From contig CASBHZ010000001.1 of NCBI GenBank assembly GCA_949123685.1, positions 1 to 64,000 on the forward strand: a stretch of 64,000 bases of DNA. The letters run 5' to 3'. This DNA comes from an uncultured Bacteroidales bacterium (GTDB taxonomy: Bacteria; Bacteroidota; Bacteroidia; Bacteroidales; Muribaculaceae). Both the position numbers and the translations under genes were made by a program. This document shows positions 9,342-17,528 of this stretch, one piece after another (positions within the stretch are counted from its first letter, which is position 1; each line of letters starts with the position of its first letter). The notes beneath the pieces were generated by a model that saw only the letters and a list, made by a program, of their open reading frames with translations, was not told the DNA's origin and ran no database searches.

Positions 9342-10627
9342 AATCCTGTTTTTTCAAAAGCCTGCTCAAAATCGGATATTATATCCTCCACATCTTCCAG
9401 ACCGAGGGATATACGGAGCAAAGTCGGAGTAACACCCGCCGACAGCATGTCAGCTTCCGACAGCTGCTTGTGGGTGGTAGAGGCTGGATGTGTCACAACC
9501 GTAATGGAATCACCGATCATCGTCATATGGGCGGCAAGTTCAAGAGCCTCTACAAATTTAACGGTTGTGGCGACATCCCCCTGAAGTTCGACATTCAGAA
9601 CACCCGATGCACCATATCTGAAATATTTGGCGGCATTGGCATATGAAGGATGTTCGGGGAAACCGACATAGCTCACATTCTTCACTTTAGGATTATCCTT
9701 AAGGTATTCCGCAAGACGGCGCGTAGACTCCACCTGATGGCGAACCCTCAGCGATAAAGTCTCAAGACCGAGGAGCATCAGATAACTATCGAAGGCAGAA
9801 GGGCATGTCCCCAAGTCTCGCTGCCCGTCAACCCGACATTTAACAATGAACGCAGCATTTCCGAAAGCCTCATACAGGTTCAGTCCGTGATACCCCTCGG
9901 AAGGACCGTCAATCAAAGGATACCTGCCATTGTTCCAAGGGAATGTGCCGCCATCAACTATGATTCCTCCCATTGCAGTTCCATGACCGTTTATCCATTT
10001 AGTAGCTGAATCCACGATAATGTCGGCTCCCCAATCAAATGGATTACAAAGATATCCACCCGCACCGAAAGTATTGTCAACCACGAAAGGCACCCCGGCA
10101 TCATGCGCTTTCCGCGCAATTCTTTCCAAATCCGGCACCGCACATGTGGGATTGCCCATGCTCTCTGCAAAAACTGCTCTTGTTTTGTCATTAATAAGGT
10201 TTCCGAGGGATTCAGGCGATGCATCAGGCGCGATACGCACCTCTATCCCCAACCTTCGCAAGGTATGCCGGAACTGGTTGTAAGTGCCACCATACAGGAA
10301 TGGGGAAGCCACAATATTCTCACCCGCTGAAACCAATGAAGTGAAAGTGACCAACAACGCTGCCATACCCGAAGAAAGAGCCATGGCTCCGACTCCGCCA
10401 TAGAGGGCGGCAATTCGTTCCTCATATGCCGTAGTGGTTGGGTTCTGCAGACGGGTATATATGTTTCCACCTTCAGAGAGTTCGAAAAGTTTGGCTGCAT
10501 GCTCACAAGACTGGAAGCGATATGCAGCAGTTGGGTAAATTGCGAGTCCGCGAGAACCTGTAGGTTCTCCGGGATTCAATCCGGCATGAATCTGCCGGGT
10601 AGCGAATTTCAGTTTCTTGAAGTCCAT
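9338..10627 (-). CDS. metY: O-acetylhomoserine aminocarboxypropyltransferase (sulfhydrylase)
   Basis: A 429-residue PLP enzyme of the Cys/Met metabolism family that makes homocysteine from O-acetylhomoserine and sulfide. The PLP lysine is K210 in DSATKWINGHG. YTRLQNPTTTAYEERIA (57-73) and SSGMAA (85-90) are the other standard motifs. Length matches MetY rather than the shorter MetB/MetC proteins. It is the first structural gene of the operon. About 300 bases upstream hold a promoter, a Met-rich leader ORF and a terminator hairpin, so expression is probably set by methionyl-tRNA supply. Confidence 0.93.
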   Translation of the reverse strand: MDFKKLKFATRQIHAGLNPGEPTGSRGLAIYPTAAYRFQSCEHAAKLFELSEGGNIYTRLQNPTTTAYEERIAALYGGVGAMALSSGMAALLVTFTSLVSAGENIVASPFLYGGTYNQFRHTLRRLGIEVRIAPDASPESLGNLINDKTRAVFAESMGNPTCAVPDLERIARKAHDAGVPFVVDNTFGAGGYLCNPFDWGADIIVDSATKWINGHGTAMGGIIVDGGTFPWNNGRYPLIDGPSEGYHGLNLYEAFGNAAFIVKCRVDGQRDLGTCPSAFDSYLMLLGLETLSLRVRHQVESTRRLAEYLKDNPKVKNVSYVGFPEHPSYANAAKYFRYGASGVLNVELQGDVATTVKFVEALELAAHMTMIGDSITVVTHPASTTHKQLSEADMLSAGVTPTLLRISLGLEDVEDIISDFEQAFEKTGL

Positions 10628-10726
10628 AATCTTTATACTTTATATCTTTAATTTTCTATTCTTTCTCACACAACCTCCGTTTGATAGTCCGCATCATCAA
10701 TTCTGACATAAAAACAGAATATTATA

Positions 10727-10766
10727 AAACCAGACAGCCGACTTTTAAAAGCCGGCTGTCTGGTTT
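10727..10766 (-). terminator. Attenuator terminator of the met operon
   Basis: A perfect 14-bp GC-rich stem (10727-10740 with 10753-10766) with a further short inner stem in the loop. On the minus strand it is followed by a T-rich run (TTTTATAATATTCTGTTTTT), the form of an intrinsic terminator. It sits 100 bases before metY and 26 bases after the leader-peptide stop. Leader bases 10799-10805 and 10807-10814 are complementary to 10749-10755 and 10735-10742 of this hairpin, so an alternative antiterminator can form. Confidence 0.8.
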
Positions 10767-10792
10767 ATCTATCGTTAATATGCATGATAATA

Positions 10793-10849
10793 CTACACCC
10801 GGCTTCGTCGGCTGCGCATCATCATCATATTTGTGCTTGAATACATCAT
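10793..10849 (-). CDS. Methionine leader peptide (18 aa)
   Basis: The minus strand reads MMYSSTNMMMMRSRRSRV and a TAG stop: six Met codons in 18, including a run of four. It begins about 40 bases after the predicted transcription start and ends just before the attenuator hairpin of metY-metX-hom. Such a run in front of a terminator is the signature of ribosome-mediated attenuation. Stalling on Met codons would leave the downstream RSRRSR codons free to pair with the terminator arms. No recognisable SAM riboswitch core is present. I have not seen this leader described for Bacteroidales, but cannot search. Confidence 0.75.
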   Translation of the reverse strand: MMYSSTNMMMMRSRRSRV

Positions 10850-10878
10850 TCTTTCAGTATATCTATAATTGGATTCTG

Positions 10879-10922
10879 AATTTTACGCGGTAAAATTACT
10901 ATATAATTCCCGTTTATGCAAA
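10879..10922 (-). promoter_or_regulatory. metY promoter with overlapping inverted repeat
   Basis: On the minus strand TTTG (10922-10919), 20 bases, then TAATTTTA (10898-10891, 7 of 8 to TAnnTTTG). The -7 box lies inside an 8-bp inverted repeat with a 3-base centre (10879-10886 with 10890-10897). A repressor binding there would block initiation. Predicted start is near 10884. Confidence 0.7.
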
Positions 10923-11107
10923 CTTTAAAAAGTTTTTTTACTTTCTATCGCAAAATGCATTGAAGAGATCTTCTATCCAACAATATATATTTCAGGTTTT
11001 ACGCATGACCACTTGATTAAGTTTTATCTCCAACCACTTTCAACCACAGAACAACCATAGACCATAAATCAGATTACAGATCATTTAACTGCTCATTTCA
11101 GATGGTA

Positions 11108-11139
11108 TTTGTAATTTACTCAAAACTTATTTAAATTTG
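11108..11139 (+). promoter_or_regulatory. Promoter of the GSCFA gene
   Basis: TTTG (11108-11111), 20 bases, TAAATTTG (11132-11139): a full match to the Bacteroidetes housekeeping promoter. The start codon follows 26 bases later, giving a short leader. Between this box and the met promoter (10923-11107) I see only AT-rich DNA. Confidence 0.8.
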
Positions 11140-11165
11140 CAAGTCAAAACTTTTGAAACCCGTCT

Positions 11166-12038
11166 ATGAGATTCAGAACAGAGTATGCGCCCACTGCCGC
11201 CGGATTCACGTTAAATCCGGAAAAGCCGGTGTTGCTTCTCGGATCTTGCTTTGCCGACAATATCACCCGGCGCATGAGTTTTTGCCGATGGGACGCGGAA
11301 AACCCTTTCGGTGTGCTTTTCAATCCGCTCTCAATAGCCCGTATCCTCCGCATCTCATTATGCAACGACACTCCCCATAAGGATATGGATGATTCGATAT
11401 TTGAAAATGACGGGCATTTTCATTCCTGGCTTTTCGATTCTAAAAAATCAGGAACTTCCAGAGAGACTGTTTACTCCAACATCGAAAAATCGGTCACGGT
11501 ATTCAAAGAGAAGCTGGAAAACTCGGAGGCTCTTTTCATAACGTTCGGCACATCATGGTGCTATTTCCTTAACGGGAAAGAGGATTATATCGTGGCAAAC
11601 TGCCATAAACAGCCTCAACAGCTTTTCACAAGGCGACGGCTTGGCATCAACGAAATAACCGACGCTTGGCGAGAGTTGGCACAAATAATCCACGATAAAT
11701 ATCCTAAACTGCAGATCATATTCACCGTCAGTCCGGTGAGACACCTAAAAGACGGATTTGAAGGAAACGCACGATCCAAGGCAACTCTCCTCCTTGCAGT
11801 TGAGAATATATGCTCGCATTTTGATTTCTGCCATTATTTCCCTGCCTATGAAATCGTCAACGATGACCTACGCGACTATCGTTTCTATTCATCCGATCTC
11901 ACACATCCGTCAGATACTGCCGTAGATTATATCTGGGAGATATTACAGTCCACTTATCTTGACCAACGTGGGATAGCCCTCCTCAAAGAGGGTGAGAAAA
12001 TAACGAGACGAGAACTTCACCGAAGTATAATATCATAA
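11166..12038 (+). CDS. GSCFA-domain protein
   Basis: A 290-residue protein with LLGSCFADNI at residues 24-33, the motif that names the GSCFA family, and the typical MxFRTE N-terminus, which supports this start. GTSWCYF and SPVRHLKDG are further conserved segments. The fold is thought to be SGNH/GDSL-hydrolase-like, and the conserved SCF serine would fit a nucleophile, but no reaction is established. It has no signal peptide. The following secreted esterase gene starts 10 bases after the stop, so the two are probably co-transcribed from the promoter at 11108-11139. Confidence 0.85.
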   Translation: MRFRTEYAPTAAGFTLNPEKPVLLLGSCFADNITRRMSFCRWDAENPFGVLFNPLSIARILRISLCNDTPHKDMDDSIFENDGHFHSWLFDSKKSGTSRETVYSNIEKSVTVFKEKLENSEALFITFGTSWCYFLNGKEDYIVANCHKQPQQLFTRRRLGINEITDAWRELAQIIHDKYPKLQIIFTVSPVRHLKDGFEGNARSKATLLLAVENICSHFDFCHYFPAYEIVNDDLRDYRFYSSDLTHPSDTAVDYIWEILQSTYLDQRGIALLKEGEKITRRELHRSIIS

Positions 12039-12048
12039 AACATCATCT

Positions 12049-12915
12049 ATGAAGAAATTAATTCTCCTCATTTTGGGAACCATAACATTCCTGACATGCA
12101 ACGCAGAAAAAAAAGAGATAAGAAAATATAGTTTCGCTTATGGCGACACAGTACGCACATATGCAATGTATCTCCCCAAAAATCTCAAGCCGGACGCACC
12201 GCTTGTGGTATATACCCATGGATATGGCTCCAAGACACGCTGGCGCACAGGACTGAACGCCACTGCAGAGCGCGAGGGATTTGCCGTATGCTATCCCGAC
12301 GGAGCGCCGGATTCCAAAGGCAAAGAGGGATGGAAGGTGGGGTATCCTCCTCAAGAATCAATGAAAATCGATGAAGCGGACTTCTTCACCAAGCTCAAAG
12401 AGGAAGTTTGCTCACGTTTCAATCTAAGTCGGGAAAACGCTTTCATGGCGGGCATGTCGAATGGCGGCGACCTGTGTTATCAGCTCGCATTCACTGCTCC
12501 CGGGCTTTTTCGTGCATATGCATCCGTTGCCGGGCTTCTTTTTGAATGCACCTACCTAAACAATCCGTTGCCTCAAGCCGTTCCTTTTATGGAGATTCAT
12601 GGAGATGCCGACAAGACATCGATGTGGGAAGGCGATCATGGAAACGCCGGAGGTTGGGGACGCTACATACCGGTGCCCCTGGCTGTAAGCACCATGGCAA
12701 CAGCAAACAGATGTTGCTCGATGCGCACCGAGACCTTTCCGACACTCACCGACTCCACCCGCATGGTGACCCGCACCATATATTATGACGCTCCTTCAGG
12801 ATATGATGTCGAAGTATACAGAGTTGGAGGCGGCGCACATTCATGGCACGTGAAAGACGTTGAGACTCACGAGGTGATATGGCGCTTCTTCTCCAGGTAT
12901 TTGCATACTAAATGA
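12049..12915 (+). CDS. Secreted polyhydroxybutyrate depolymerase/feruloyl-esterase-like hydrolase
   Basis: A 288-residue exported alpha/beta hydrolase of the LpqC / esterase D / PHB-depolymerase group. Residues 1-19 form a signal peptide. FLTC at 15-18 loosely resembles a lipobox, so lipoprotein anchoring is possible. VVYTHGYGS is the oxyanion segment, AGMSNGGDLCYQL carries the nucleophile serine, HGDADKT gives the likely acid and GGAHSWH the catalytic histidine region. Family members cleave polyester or hydroxycinnamoyl esters on plant polymers. The real substrate is unknown. It is 10 bases downstream of the GSCFA gene. Confidence 0.82.
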   Translation: MKKLILLILGTITFLTCNAEKKEIRKYSFAYGDTVRTYAMYLPKNLKPDAPLVVYTHGYGSKTRWRTGLNATAEREGFAVCYPDGAPDSKGKEGWKVGYPPQESMKIDEADFFTKLKEEVCSRFNLSRENAFMAGMSNGGDLCYQLAFTAPGLFRAYASVAGLLFECTYLNNPLPQAVPFMEIHGDADKTSMWEGDHGNAGGWGRYIPVPLAVSTMATANRCCSMRTETFPTLTDSTRMVTRTIYYDAPSGYDVEVYRVGGGAHSWHVKDVETHEVIWRFFSRYLHTK

Positions 12916-12931
12916 GATTTTATTAATTTTG
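12900..12931 (+). promoter_or_regulatory. Promoter of the GlsB-like gene
   Basis: TTTG (12900-12903), 20 bases, TAATTTTG (12924-12931), a perfect match. It overlaps the last codons of the upstream esterase gene. The predicted transcription start is near 12938. Confidence 0.8.
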
Positions 12932-12979
12932 CAACCCTAAAGAATCCGTAGGCGCGTGCCATCGGATCCGACGATAGAT

Positions 12980-13927
12980 ATGCAACCTATTATAGAAAAA
13001 ATAGACCCCGCGCTCATAAAGGCGGAACTGACTCCCGACAAACTCTTGCGCCATACAAACAAAGGTGACAACGAGATCTATATTGTCGATGCTTTCAATG
13101 CGCCAAATACCATGCGCGAGATCGGCCGTCTGCGCGAGATAGCCTTCCGGGATGCTGGGGGCGGCACAGGACTCGATTGTGATATAGACGAGTTCGACAC
13201 TATGGATACTCCATGCCGACAGATGATCGTATGGAACCCGGCAGACTCAGAGATAATCGGAGGATACAGATTCATCCTTGGAGAAGATATAAAAATCATA
13301 GACGGTGTGCCGCAAATTGCAACGTCCCATATGTTTAATTTCTCCAAACGCTTCATCACCGAATACCTTCCCGAAACCATTGAACTCGGACGCTCTTTCG
13401 TGGCATTGGAATATCAGACAACCAAAGCCGGTTCAAAAGCTCTTTATGCCCTCGACAACCTTTGGGACGGACTCGGAGCGCTGACTGTGATTTACCCCCA
13501 GATTAAATACCTTTTCGGGAAAGTGACCATGTATCCGCATTATAACACCGAATGCCGCGACATGATCCTCGGGTTCATGCATAAACATTTCCCCGATCCC
13601 GATCACCTTGTAACCCCCATTTATCCCCTCCCCTCTGCCGCCGATTCACAAGAGATACAGGCACGCTTCACGAGCGACGACTATAAAGAAGACTTCCGTA
13701 TATTGAATCATTTCATCCGCGAACATGGTCTGAAAATACCGCCCCTGGTTAATTCATATATGGCACTGTCACCGACCATGAAGATGTTCGGCACAGCTAT
13801 CAATCATGAATTTGGCAACGTAGAGGAAAGCGGTATCTTCTTCAAGATATCCGATATCTTCGAAGATAAGAAAATGCGGCATATCGGATCATATTCCGAG
13901 AGTGAAATGCGGGCATCCCTTCATTGA
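12980..13927 (+). CDS. GlsB/OlsB-like N-acyltransferase (GNAT family, hemolysin-like)
   Basis: A protein of about 315 residues of the group often labelled hemolysin or GNAT acyltransferase in Bacteroidetes. The family includes OlsB (ornithine lipids) and GlsB (N-acyl glycine lipids) and transfers a fatty acyl chain to an amino acid. AGGGTGLDCDIDEFDTMD and the following GGYRF and SRFFI-type segments fit this group. A GTG 24 bases upstream also opens the frame, but ATG at 12980 gives the usual MxPIIE start and a normal leader from the promoter at 12900-12931. The O-acyltransferase partner (glsA) that often follows is not here. An ATP-grasp gene follows instead. Confidence 0.72.
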   Translation: MQPIIEKIDPALIKAELTPDKLLRHTNKGDNEIYIVDAFNAPNTMREIGRLREIAFRDAGGGTGLDCDIDEFDTMDTPCRQMIVWNPADSEIIGGYRFILGEDIKIIDGVPQIATSHMFNFSKRFITEYLPETIELGRSFVALEYQTTKAGSKALYALDNLWDGLGALTVIYPQIKYLFGKVTMYPHYNTECRDMILGFMHKHFPDPDHLVTPIYPLPSAADSQEIQARFTSDDYKEDFRILNHFIREHGLKIPPLVNSYMALSPTMKMFGTAINHEFGNVEESGIFFKISDIFEDKKMRHIGSYSESEMRASLH

Positions 13928-13989
13928 TCCTTAAATCATATATCTCCCCTTATTATAATAAATCTCCTCAATCAACTCCTCTTTAACCC

Positions 13990-14928
13990 ATGAACACAAC
14001 AATACTTATGCTGGGCGGTTCACGTCGCGTCTCCGTTGCCCAGCTCCTCAAAGAGAGCGGTAAGCGTCTTGGATTCGATGTAGAGATAGTGTCATATGAA
14101 CTCGACACTGAAGTGCCAATCGCCATAGAAGGAGAGGTGATCAAAGGGAAAAGCTTTTCAGATCCGGACGTGATCGAAGACATCGCTCGCATAGTGAAAG
14201 AGAAGAACGTAAACATCATCCTTCCTTTCATCAACCCTGCAATCGAGATAGCATCACTCTGCAAAGAGAAAATCAAGGATGTTTTCGTACCGGTGTCTGA
14301 CTTTTCCACGACATCACTAATGTTTGACAAGGTTGAAGCGGCACGCCTATTCAAGGAAGCCGGATTCCCTATTCCCCGGACATATTCCGTTATCGATAAT
14401 GAAATGCCGGCTATAGCGAAGCCCCGCAAGGGAGGTTCCTCCAGAGGCATCAAGATATTCCATGATGTGGAAGACCTGATGATGCTCCAGAACCTTGACA
14501 AATATATAATCCAGGAATATATAGAAAACAACAGGGAGTATTCCGTAGACTGCTACATCAGCGCCAACGGCGAAATATTGGCGACAGTGCCTCGTGAGCG
14601 TCTTGAAATAATGGGCGGCGAAGTCACCCGGACAAAAACTTTCCGCAACGATCACCTGATCAGCATGAGCCGCCAAGTGATAGAGCATTTCAAACTTACC
14701 GGACCGGTAACGATACAGTTCCTCCACGATCTTGATAAAGACCGCTACCTGCTAATGGAGGTCAATCCCCGTCTCGGAGGCGGCGTGATATGCTCCATTT
14801 ATGCCGGCGCCCCGATTCTTGATTATATATTGATGGAGTCTGTAGGTAAAAAAGTGACTCCGTCAACCGATTGGGAAGACGGAGTCCTTATGGCTCGTTA
14901 CCAGAAAGAAGCTATATTCAGACATTGA
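13990..14928 (+). CDS. ATP-grasp domain enzyme (carbamoyl-phosphate-synthase-like)
   Basis: A 312-residue protein with a pre-ATP-grasp Rossmann start (ILMLGGSRRVSVAQLL) and an ATP-grasp core: KPRKGGSSRGI is the phosphate loop, IIQEYIENNREYSVD the substrate/ATP segment, and LMEVNPRLGGGV the metal-binding Glu-Asn motif. The size and pattern resemble small ligases related to the carbamoyl-phosphate synthase large subunit and PylC. These join a carboxylate to an amine with ATP. The substrate is unknown. Next to a GlsB-like acyltransferase, amino-acid lipid chemistry is conceivable but unproven. Its last 11 bases overlap the end of ychF on the other strand. Confidence 0.8.
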   Translation: MNTTILMLGGSRRVSVAQLLKESGKRLGFDVEIVSYELDTEVPIAIEGEVIKGKSFSDPDVIEDIARIVKEKNVNIILPFINPAIEIASLCKEKIKDVFVPVSDFSTTSLMFDKVEAARLFKEAGFPIPRTYSVIDNEMPAIAKPRKGGSSRGIKIFHDVEDLMMLQNLDKYIIQEYIENNREYSVDCYISANGEILATVPRERLEIMGGEVTRTKTFRNDHLISMSRQVIEHFKLTGPVTIQFLHDLDKDRYLLMEVNPRLGGGVICSIYAGAPILDYILMESVGKKVTPSTDWEDGVLMARYQKEAIFRH

Positions 14929-16021
14929 AACGGAAGTGCATGATGTCACCGTCCTGCACTACATATTCCTTACCTTCAACACCCATTTTGCCGGCTTCCT
15001 TCACTGCGGTTTCAGATCCTAACGACACATAATCATCGTATTTGATCACCTCTGCACGTATAAAACCTTTCTCGAAGTCCGTGTGAATGATACCGGCAGC
15101 CTGCGGAGCCTTCGTGCCTCGCAGGAAGGTCCATGCCCGGACTTCGTCAGCTCCGGCGGTGAAATATGTCTGCAAGTCGAGAAGCGCATAAGCGGCACGT
15201 ATCAGACGGCTCACACCCGATTCCGACAACCCTATCTCCTCAAGAAACTCCTTGCGCTCTTCCCAAGTGTCGAGTTCAGCGATCTCACTCTCGGTTTTAG
15301 CTGCAACTATCATCAGGTCAGCATTTTCTCCGGCAATGGCGTTACGCACCGCCTCCACATAGGCATTCCCGTCTACAGCAGCGGAATCATCTACATTGCA
15401 GACATAAAGCACAGGCTTGTTGGTTAGAAGGAAAAGCTCCTTCGCAAATTTTTCCTCTTCCTTCCCTTCAATATTAACAGAACGTGCCGCCTTCCCCTGC
15501 TCCAATGCATCCTTATATGCTTTAAGCACCTCAAGTTGCATCTTGGCAGCCTTGTCACCACCTGCTTTTGCAGCCTTCTCCGTCTTTGCAAGACGCGTCT
15601 CTACAGTTTCGAGGTCTTTAAGCTGAAGTTCATAATTTATGACCTCCATATCCCGCACCGGATCCACAGTTGTGTCGACATGCGTGATGTTATCATCGTC
15701 AAAACAACGGAGCACGTGAAGTATGGCATCCGTTTCGCGAATGTTCGCAAGGAACTTGTTTCCCAACCCTTCACCCTTGGAAGCTCCCTTCACAAGACCT
15801 GCAATATCCACTATCTCCACAGTGGCAGGCACGGTGGAACGCGGATTACACATCTCCACCAGCTTGGTCAGGCGGTCATCGGGCACGGAAATTACACCCA
15901 CGTTGGGTTCGATCGTGCAGAAAGGGAAATTGGCACTCTGAGCCTTCGCATTGCTCAGGCAATTGAAAAGTGTGGATTTTCCCACATTCGGAAGACCCAC
16001 TATTCCACATTTTAATGACAT
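14918..16021 (-). CDS. ychF: Redox-regulated ATPase YchF (Obg family)
   Basis: A 367-residue universally conserved P-loop protein. [12 protein letters not shown] (8-19) is the P-loop, [17 protein letters not shown] the switch region, and VCNVDD replaces the usual NKxD, which is why YchF prefers ATP to GTP. The C-terminal TGS domain includes [38 protein letters not shown]. It binds ribosomes and acts in stress responses. It is transcribed alone and convergently with the ATP-grasp gene, overlapping by 11 bases. No convincing full promoter was found in the AT-rich 16022-16259 stretch. Confidence 0.95.
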   Translation of the reverse strand: MSLKCGIVGLPNVGKSTLFNCLSNAKAQSANFPFCTIEPNVGVISVPDDRLTKLVEMCNPRSTVPATVEIVDIAGLVKGASKGEGLGNKFLANIRETDAILHVLRCFDDDNITHVDTTVDPVRDMEVINYELQLKDLETVETRLAKTEKAAKAGGDKAAKMQLEVLKAYKDALEQGKAARSVNIEGKEEEKFAKELFLLTNKPVLYVCNVDDSAAVDGNAYVEAVRNAIAGENADLMIVAAKTESEIAELDTWEERKEFLEEIGLSESGVSRLIRAAYALLDLQTYFTAGADEVRAWTFLRGTKAPQAAGIIHTDFEKGFIRAEVIKYDDYVSLGSETAVKEAGKMGVEGKEYVVQDGDIMHFRFNV

Positions 16022-16259
16022 ATTTGGAATTGATTTTATTTATCTAATTTAGAAGCTATTAAATCTTTAAGCAAAGATCGGGAATTAACATTAACCACTT
16101 GCTTAAAATTTCTTGGAAACTATTTGAACAGTTTCTCAATGCAAATTTAGCTAAAATTTTCCAAACCGCATTGAACATAACGACATCTCCGAGTGTTATA
16201 GCAAAAAACACATTAAGCGAAACACATCCTTATAAACTACTTATTTAATTTACAACACC

Positions 16260-16382
16260 ATGCCTCCATTCATTTTCATTTCATCCCAGACAGACGGCGC
16301 TTACGACATGAGCGAACGTAGCAACGCTTCCGAACGCTTATCCAAATCAGTGGAACAATATTCGGAATACTGGGTAGGCTGA
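16260..16382 (+). CDS. Possible small ORF (40 aa)
   Basis: ATG at 16260 opens a 40-codon frame (starts MPPFIFISSQTDG, ends EYWVG) that stops 13 bases before a strong terminator-like hairpin. Codon choice is not unlike that of nearby genes. No family is recognised and no clear promoter or ribosome site supports it. The rest of the 16022-16495 gap is AT-rich DNA with the hairpin and the palindrome listed separately. The ORF could be chance. Confidence 0.3.
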   Translation: MPPFIFISSQTDGAYDMSERSNASERLSKSVEQYSEYWVG

Positions 16383-16395
16383 CCACGATCAAAGA

Positions 16396-16443
16396 ATAAG
16401 GGAGGCGCTTTAAAGCTTACGAGTTTTAAAGCGCCTCCCTTAT
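16396..16443. terminator. Strong hairpin terminator
   Basis: A perfect 19-bp stem (16396-16414 with 16425-16443) and a 10-base loop, 52 bases past the stop of the minus-strand lipoprotein gene and 13 bases past the small plus-strand ORF. It can serve both strands, with a moderately T-rich stretch following on the plus strand. Confidence 0.75.
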
Positions 16444-16460
16444 CTTACATGTTTGTTTTT

Positions 16461-16486
16461 ATTGAAGTTGTTTAAACAACTTCAAT
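16461..16486. repeat. 26-bp palindrome, REP-like motif
   Basis: A perfect palindrome whose half-site is GAAGTTGTTTAAAC. The same core recurs at 17516, 30401, 62536 and 62716. A 14-base match is not expected by chance five times in 64 kb. Two of the other sites lie beside RAYT transposase genes. Confidence 0.7.
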
Positions 16487-16495
16487 TATATATAA

Positions 16496-16972
16496 TCACC
16501 ATGGCGCATGATTCATACGGTCATACACATATGTCTGCACCGCGCCATTGCCAGTGCGCCACTGCATCCACATCGTGTCGCCACCATGAGTGAACCAATA
16601 ATTCATTGTCACCGGCGATGAATATTCATATTGGATATTTATCTGATAATTCGAAGTCCCGGTATTGGAATCCTTACTGTAATACACCGTCCGTTCCGTA
16701 TATTCCCGACCTCCTTGCAGATAGTAGTAATATCCCCTGCCGTTGCCGTTAAAATACAGGTAGTTCGCATCAGCCGGTCCTACCGGATCACTATTATACT
16801 GAACAAGTCCCCAATATCCTGACAAACGGGTGTCATTAAACGTATCCCATCCTGAAGGAGGACCTCCCCACCAAGTGTCATCACCATGAACACAAGACGA
16901 AAGCCCTACAGCCAGAAGTCCGAACACTAAAACAAGTGGGGACATAAATTTCTTAAATCCATTTCTTTGCAT
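16496..16972 (-). CDS. Small secreted lipoprotein, unknown function
   Basis: A 158-residue protein from ATG at 16972. Upstream frame exists, but this start places a proper signal directly before the lipobox (VGLSSC). The mature part is rich in Tyr, Trp and Gly and short beta-type segments (YWGLVQYNSDP, YYYYLQGGREY, MNYWFTHGGDTMWMQW), compatible with a small lipocalin-like or beta-sandwich domain. I do not recognise a named family. It is probably anchored in the outer membrane. A strong terminator follows at 16396-16443. Confidence 0.7.
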   Translation of the reverse strand: MQRNGFKKFMSPLVLVFGLLAVGLSSCVHGDDTWWGGPPSGWDTFNDTRLSGYWGLVQYNSDPVGPADANYLYFNGNGRGYYYYLQGGREYTERTVYYSKDSNTGTSNYQINIQYEYSSPVTMNYWFTHGGDTMWMQWRTGNGAVQTYVYDRMNHAPW

Positions 16973-17003
16973 AGCCGATATGTTTATAGTTTGAGAAGCT
17001 ATT

Positions 17004-17029
17004 TTAATAATTCTCTTTAGAATTATTAA
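17004..17029 (-). other. AT-rich hairpin upstream of the lipoprotein gene
   Basis: An 11-bp inverted repeat (17004-17014 with 17019-17029) with a 4-base loop, 32 bases before the lipoprotein start. It could be a 5' UTR structure or an operator. Confidence 0.4.
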
Positions 17030-17209
17030 CAATCGCTTATACACCATGGTTCATATTCAGCTGCAAGAAATAAAAACAACATTATTTTACATCTCAACAA
17101 TATTAAATTGCATTTTGATAAATATTTTTTATATTTCACAACAATTATTTACACATTAATAATATTTCACATACATTTGCATGAGATGCGTAAAAATTAC
17201 ACATCCTAA

Positions 17210-17458
17210 ATTCTTGAGATTTATGGGAAAGTGGATCTGCGACATAGTCAGTTGACCGACAGCCGGTATAAAACAAACCTTTTCATAGATGCCGGAGCAA
17301 GAGTGAAATTACGCAAACTTGAAATCGAACTTTCCGGTAACAACCTGTCAAATATCCGCAAATACGAATATTCCATATACAGTTCTCTCGACATGATCAC
17401 ATACTCCTACGCCCTTCGTCCGATACAGGCAACCCTATCCCTCCGCTATTCTTTCTAA
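17210..17458 (+). pseudogene. TonB-dependent receptor, C-terminal remnant
   Basis: An 82-codon open stretch preceded by an in-frame stop at 17207. It reads like the last beta-barrel strands of a TonB receptor: SGNNLSNIRKYEYS, then alternating strand residues, then a terminal LSLRYSF. The plug, N-terminus and any start or promoter are missing, so it is a decayed fragment. It lies between two copies of the GAAGTTGTTTAAAC motif (16461 and 17516), which hints at deletion or insertion at these sites. 17048-17209 is AT-rich with nothing else visible. Confidence 0.65.
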
Positions 17459-17515
17459 GAAGCTAAATTAAGAAGGAATCTGCGCCAAGCTTGCGACCCC
17501 AAATTCACATTTATT

Positions 17516-17528
17516 TTTAAACAACTTC
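17516..17528. repeat. Half-site of the REP-like palindrome
   Basis: TTTAAACAACTTC, the reverse half-site of the dispersed palindrome, directly at the 3' end of cdd, ending on the first base of its stop codon. Confidence 0.55.

Noticed and set aside
10628..10922. SAM riboswitch upstream of metY
   Set aside because: No SAM-I or SAM-II core motifs were found on the minus strand. The leader peptide with a Met run explains the terminator better.
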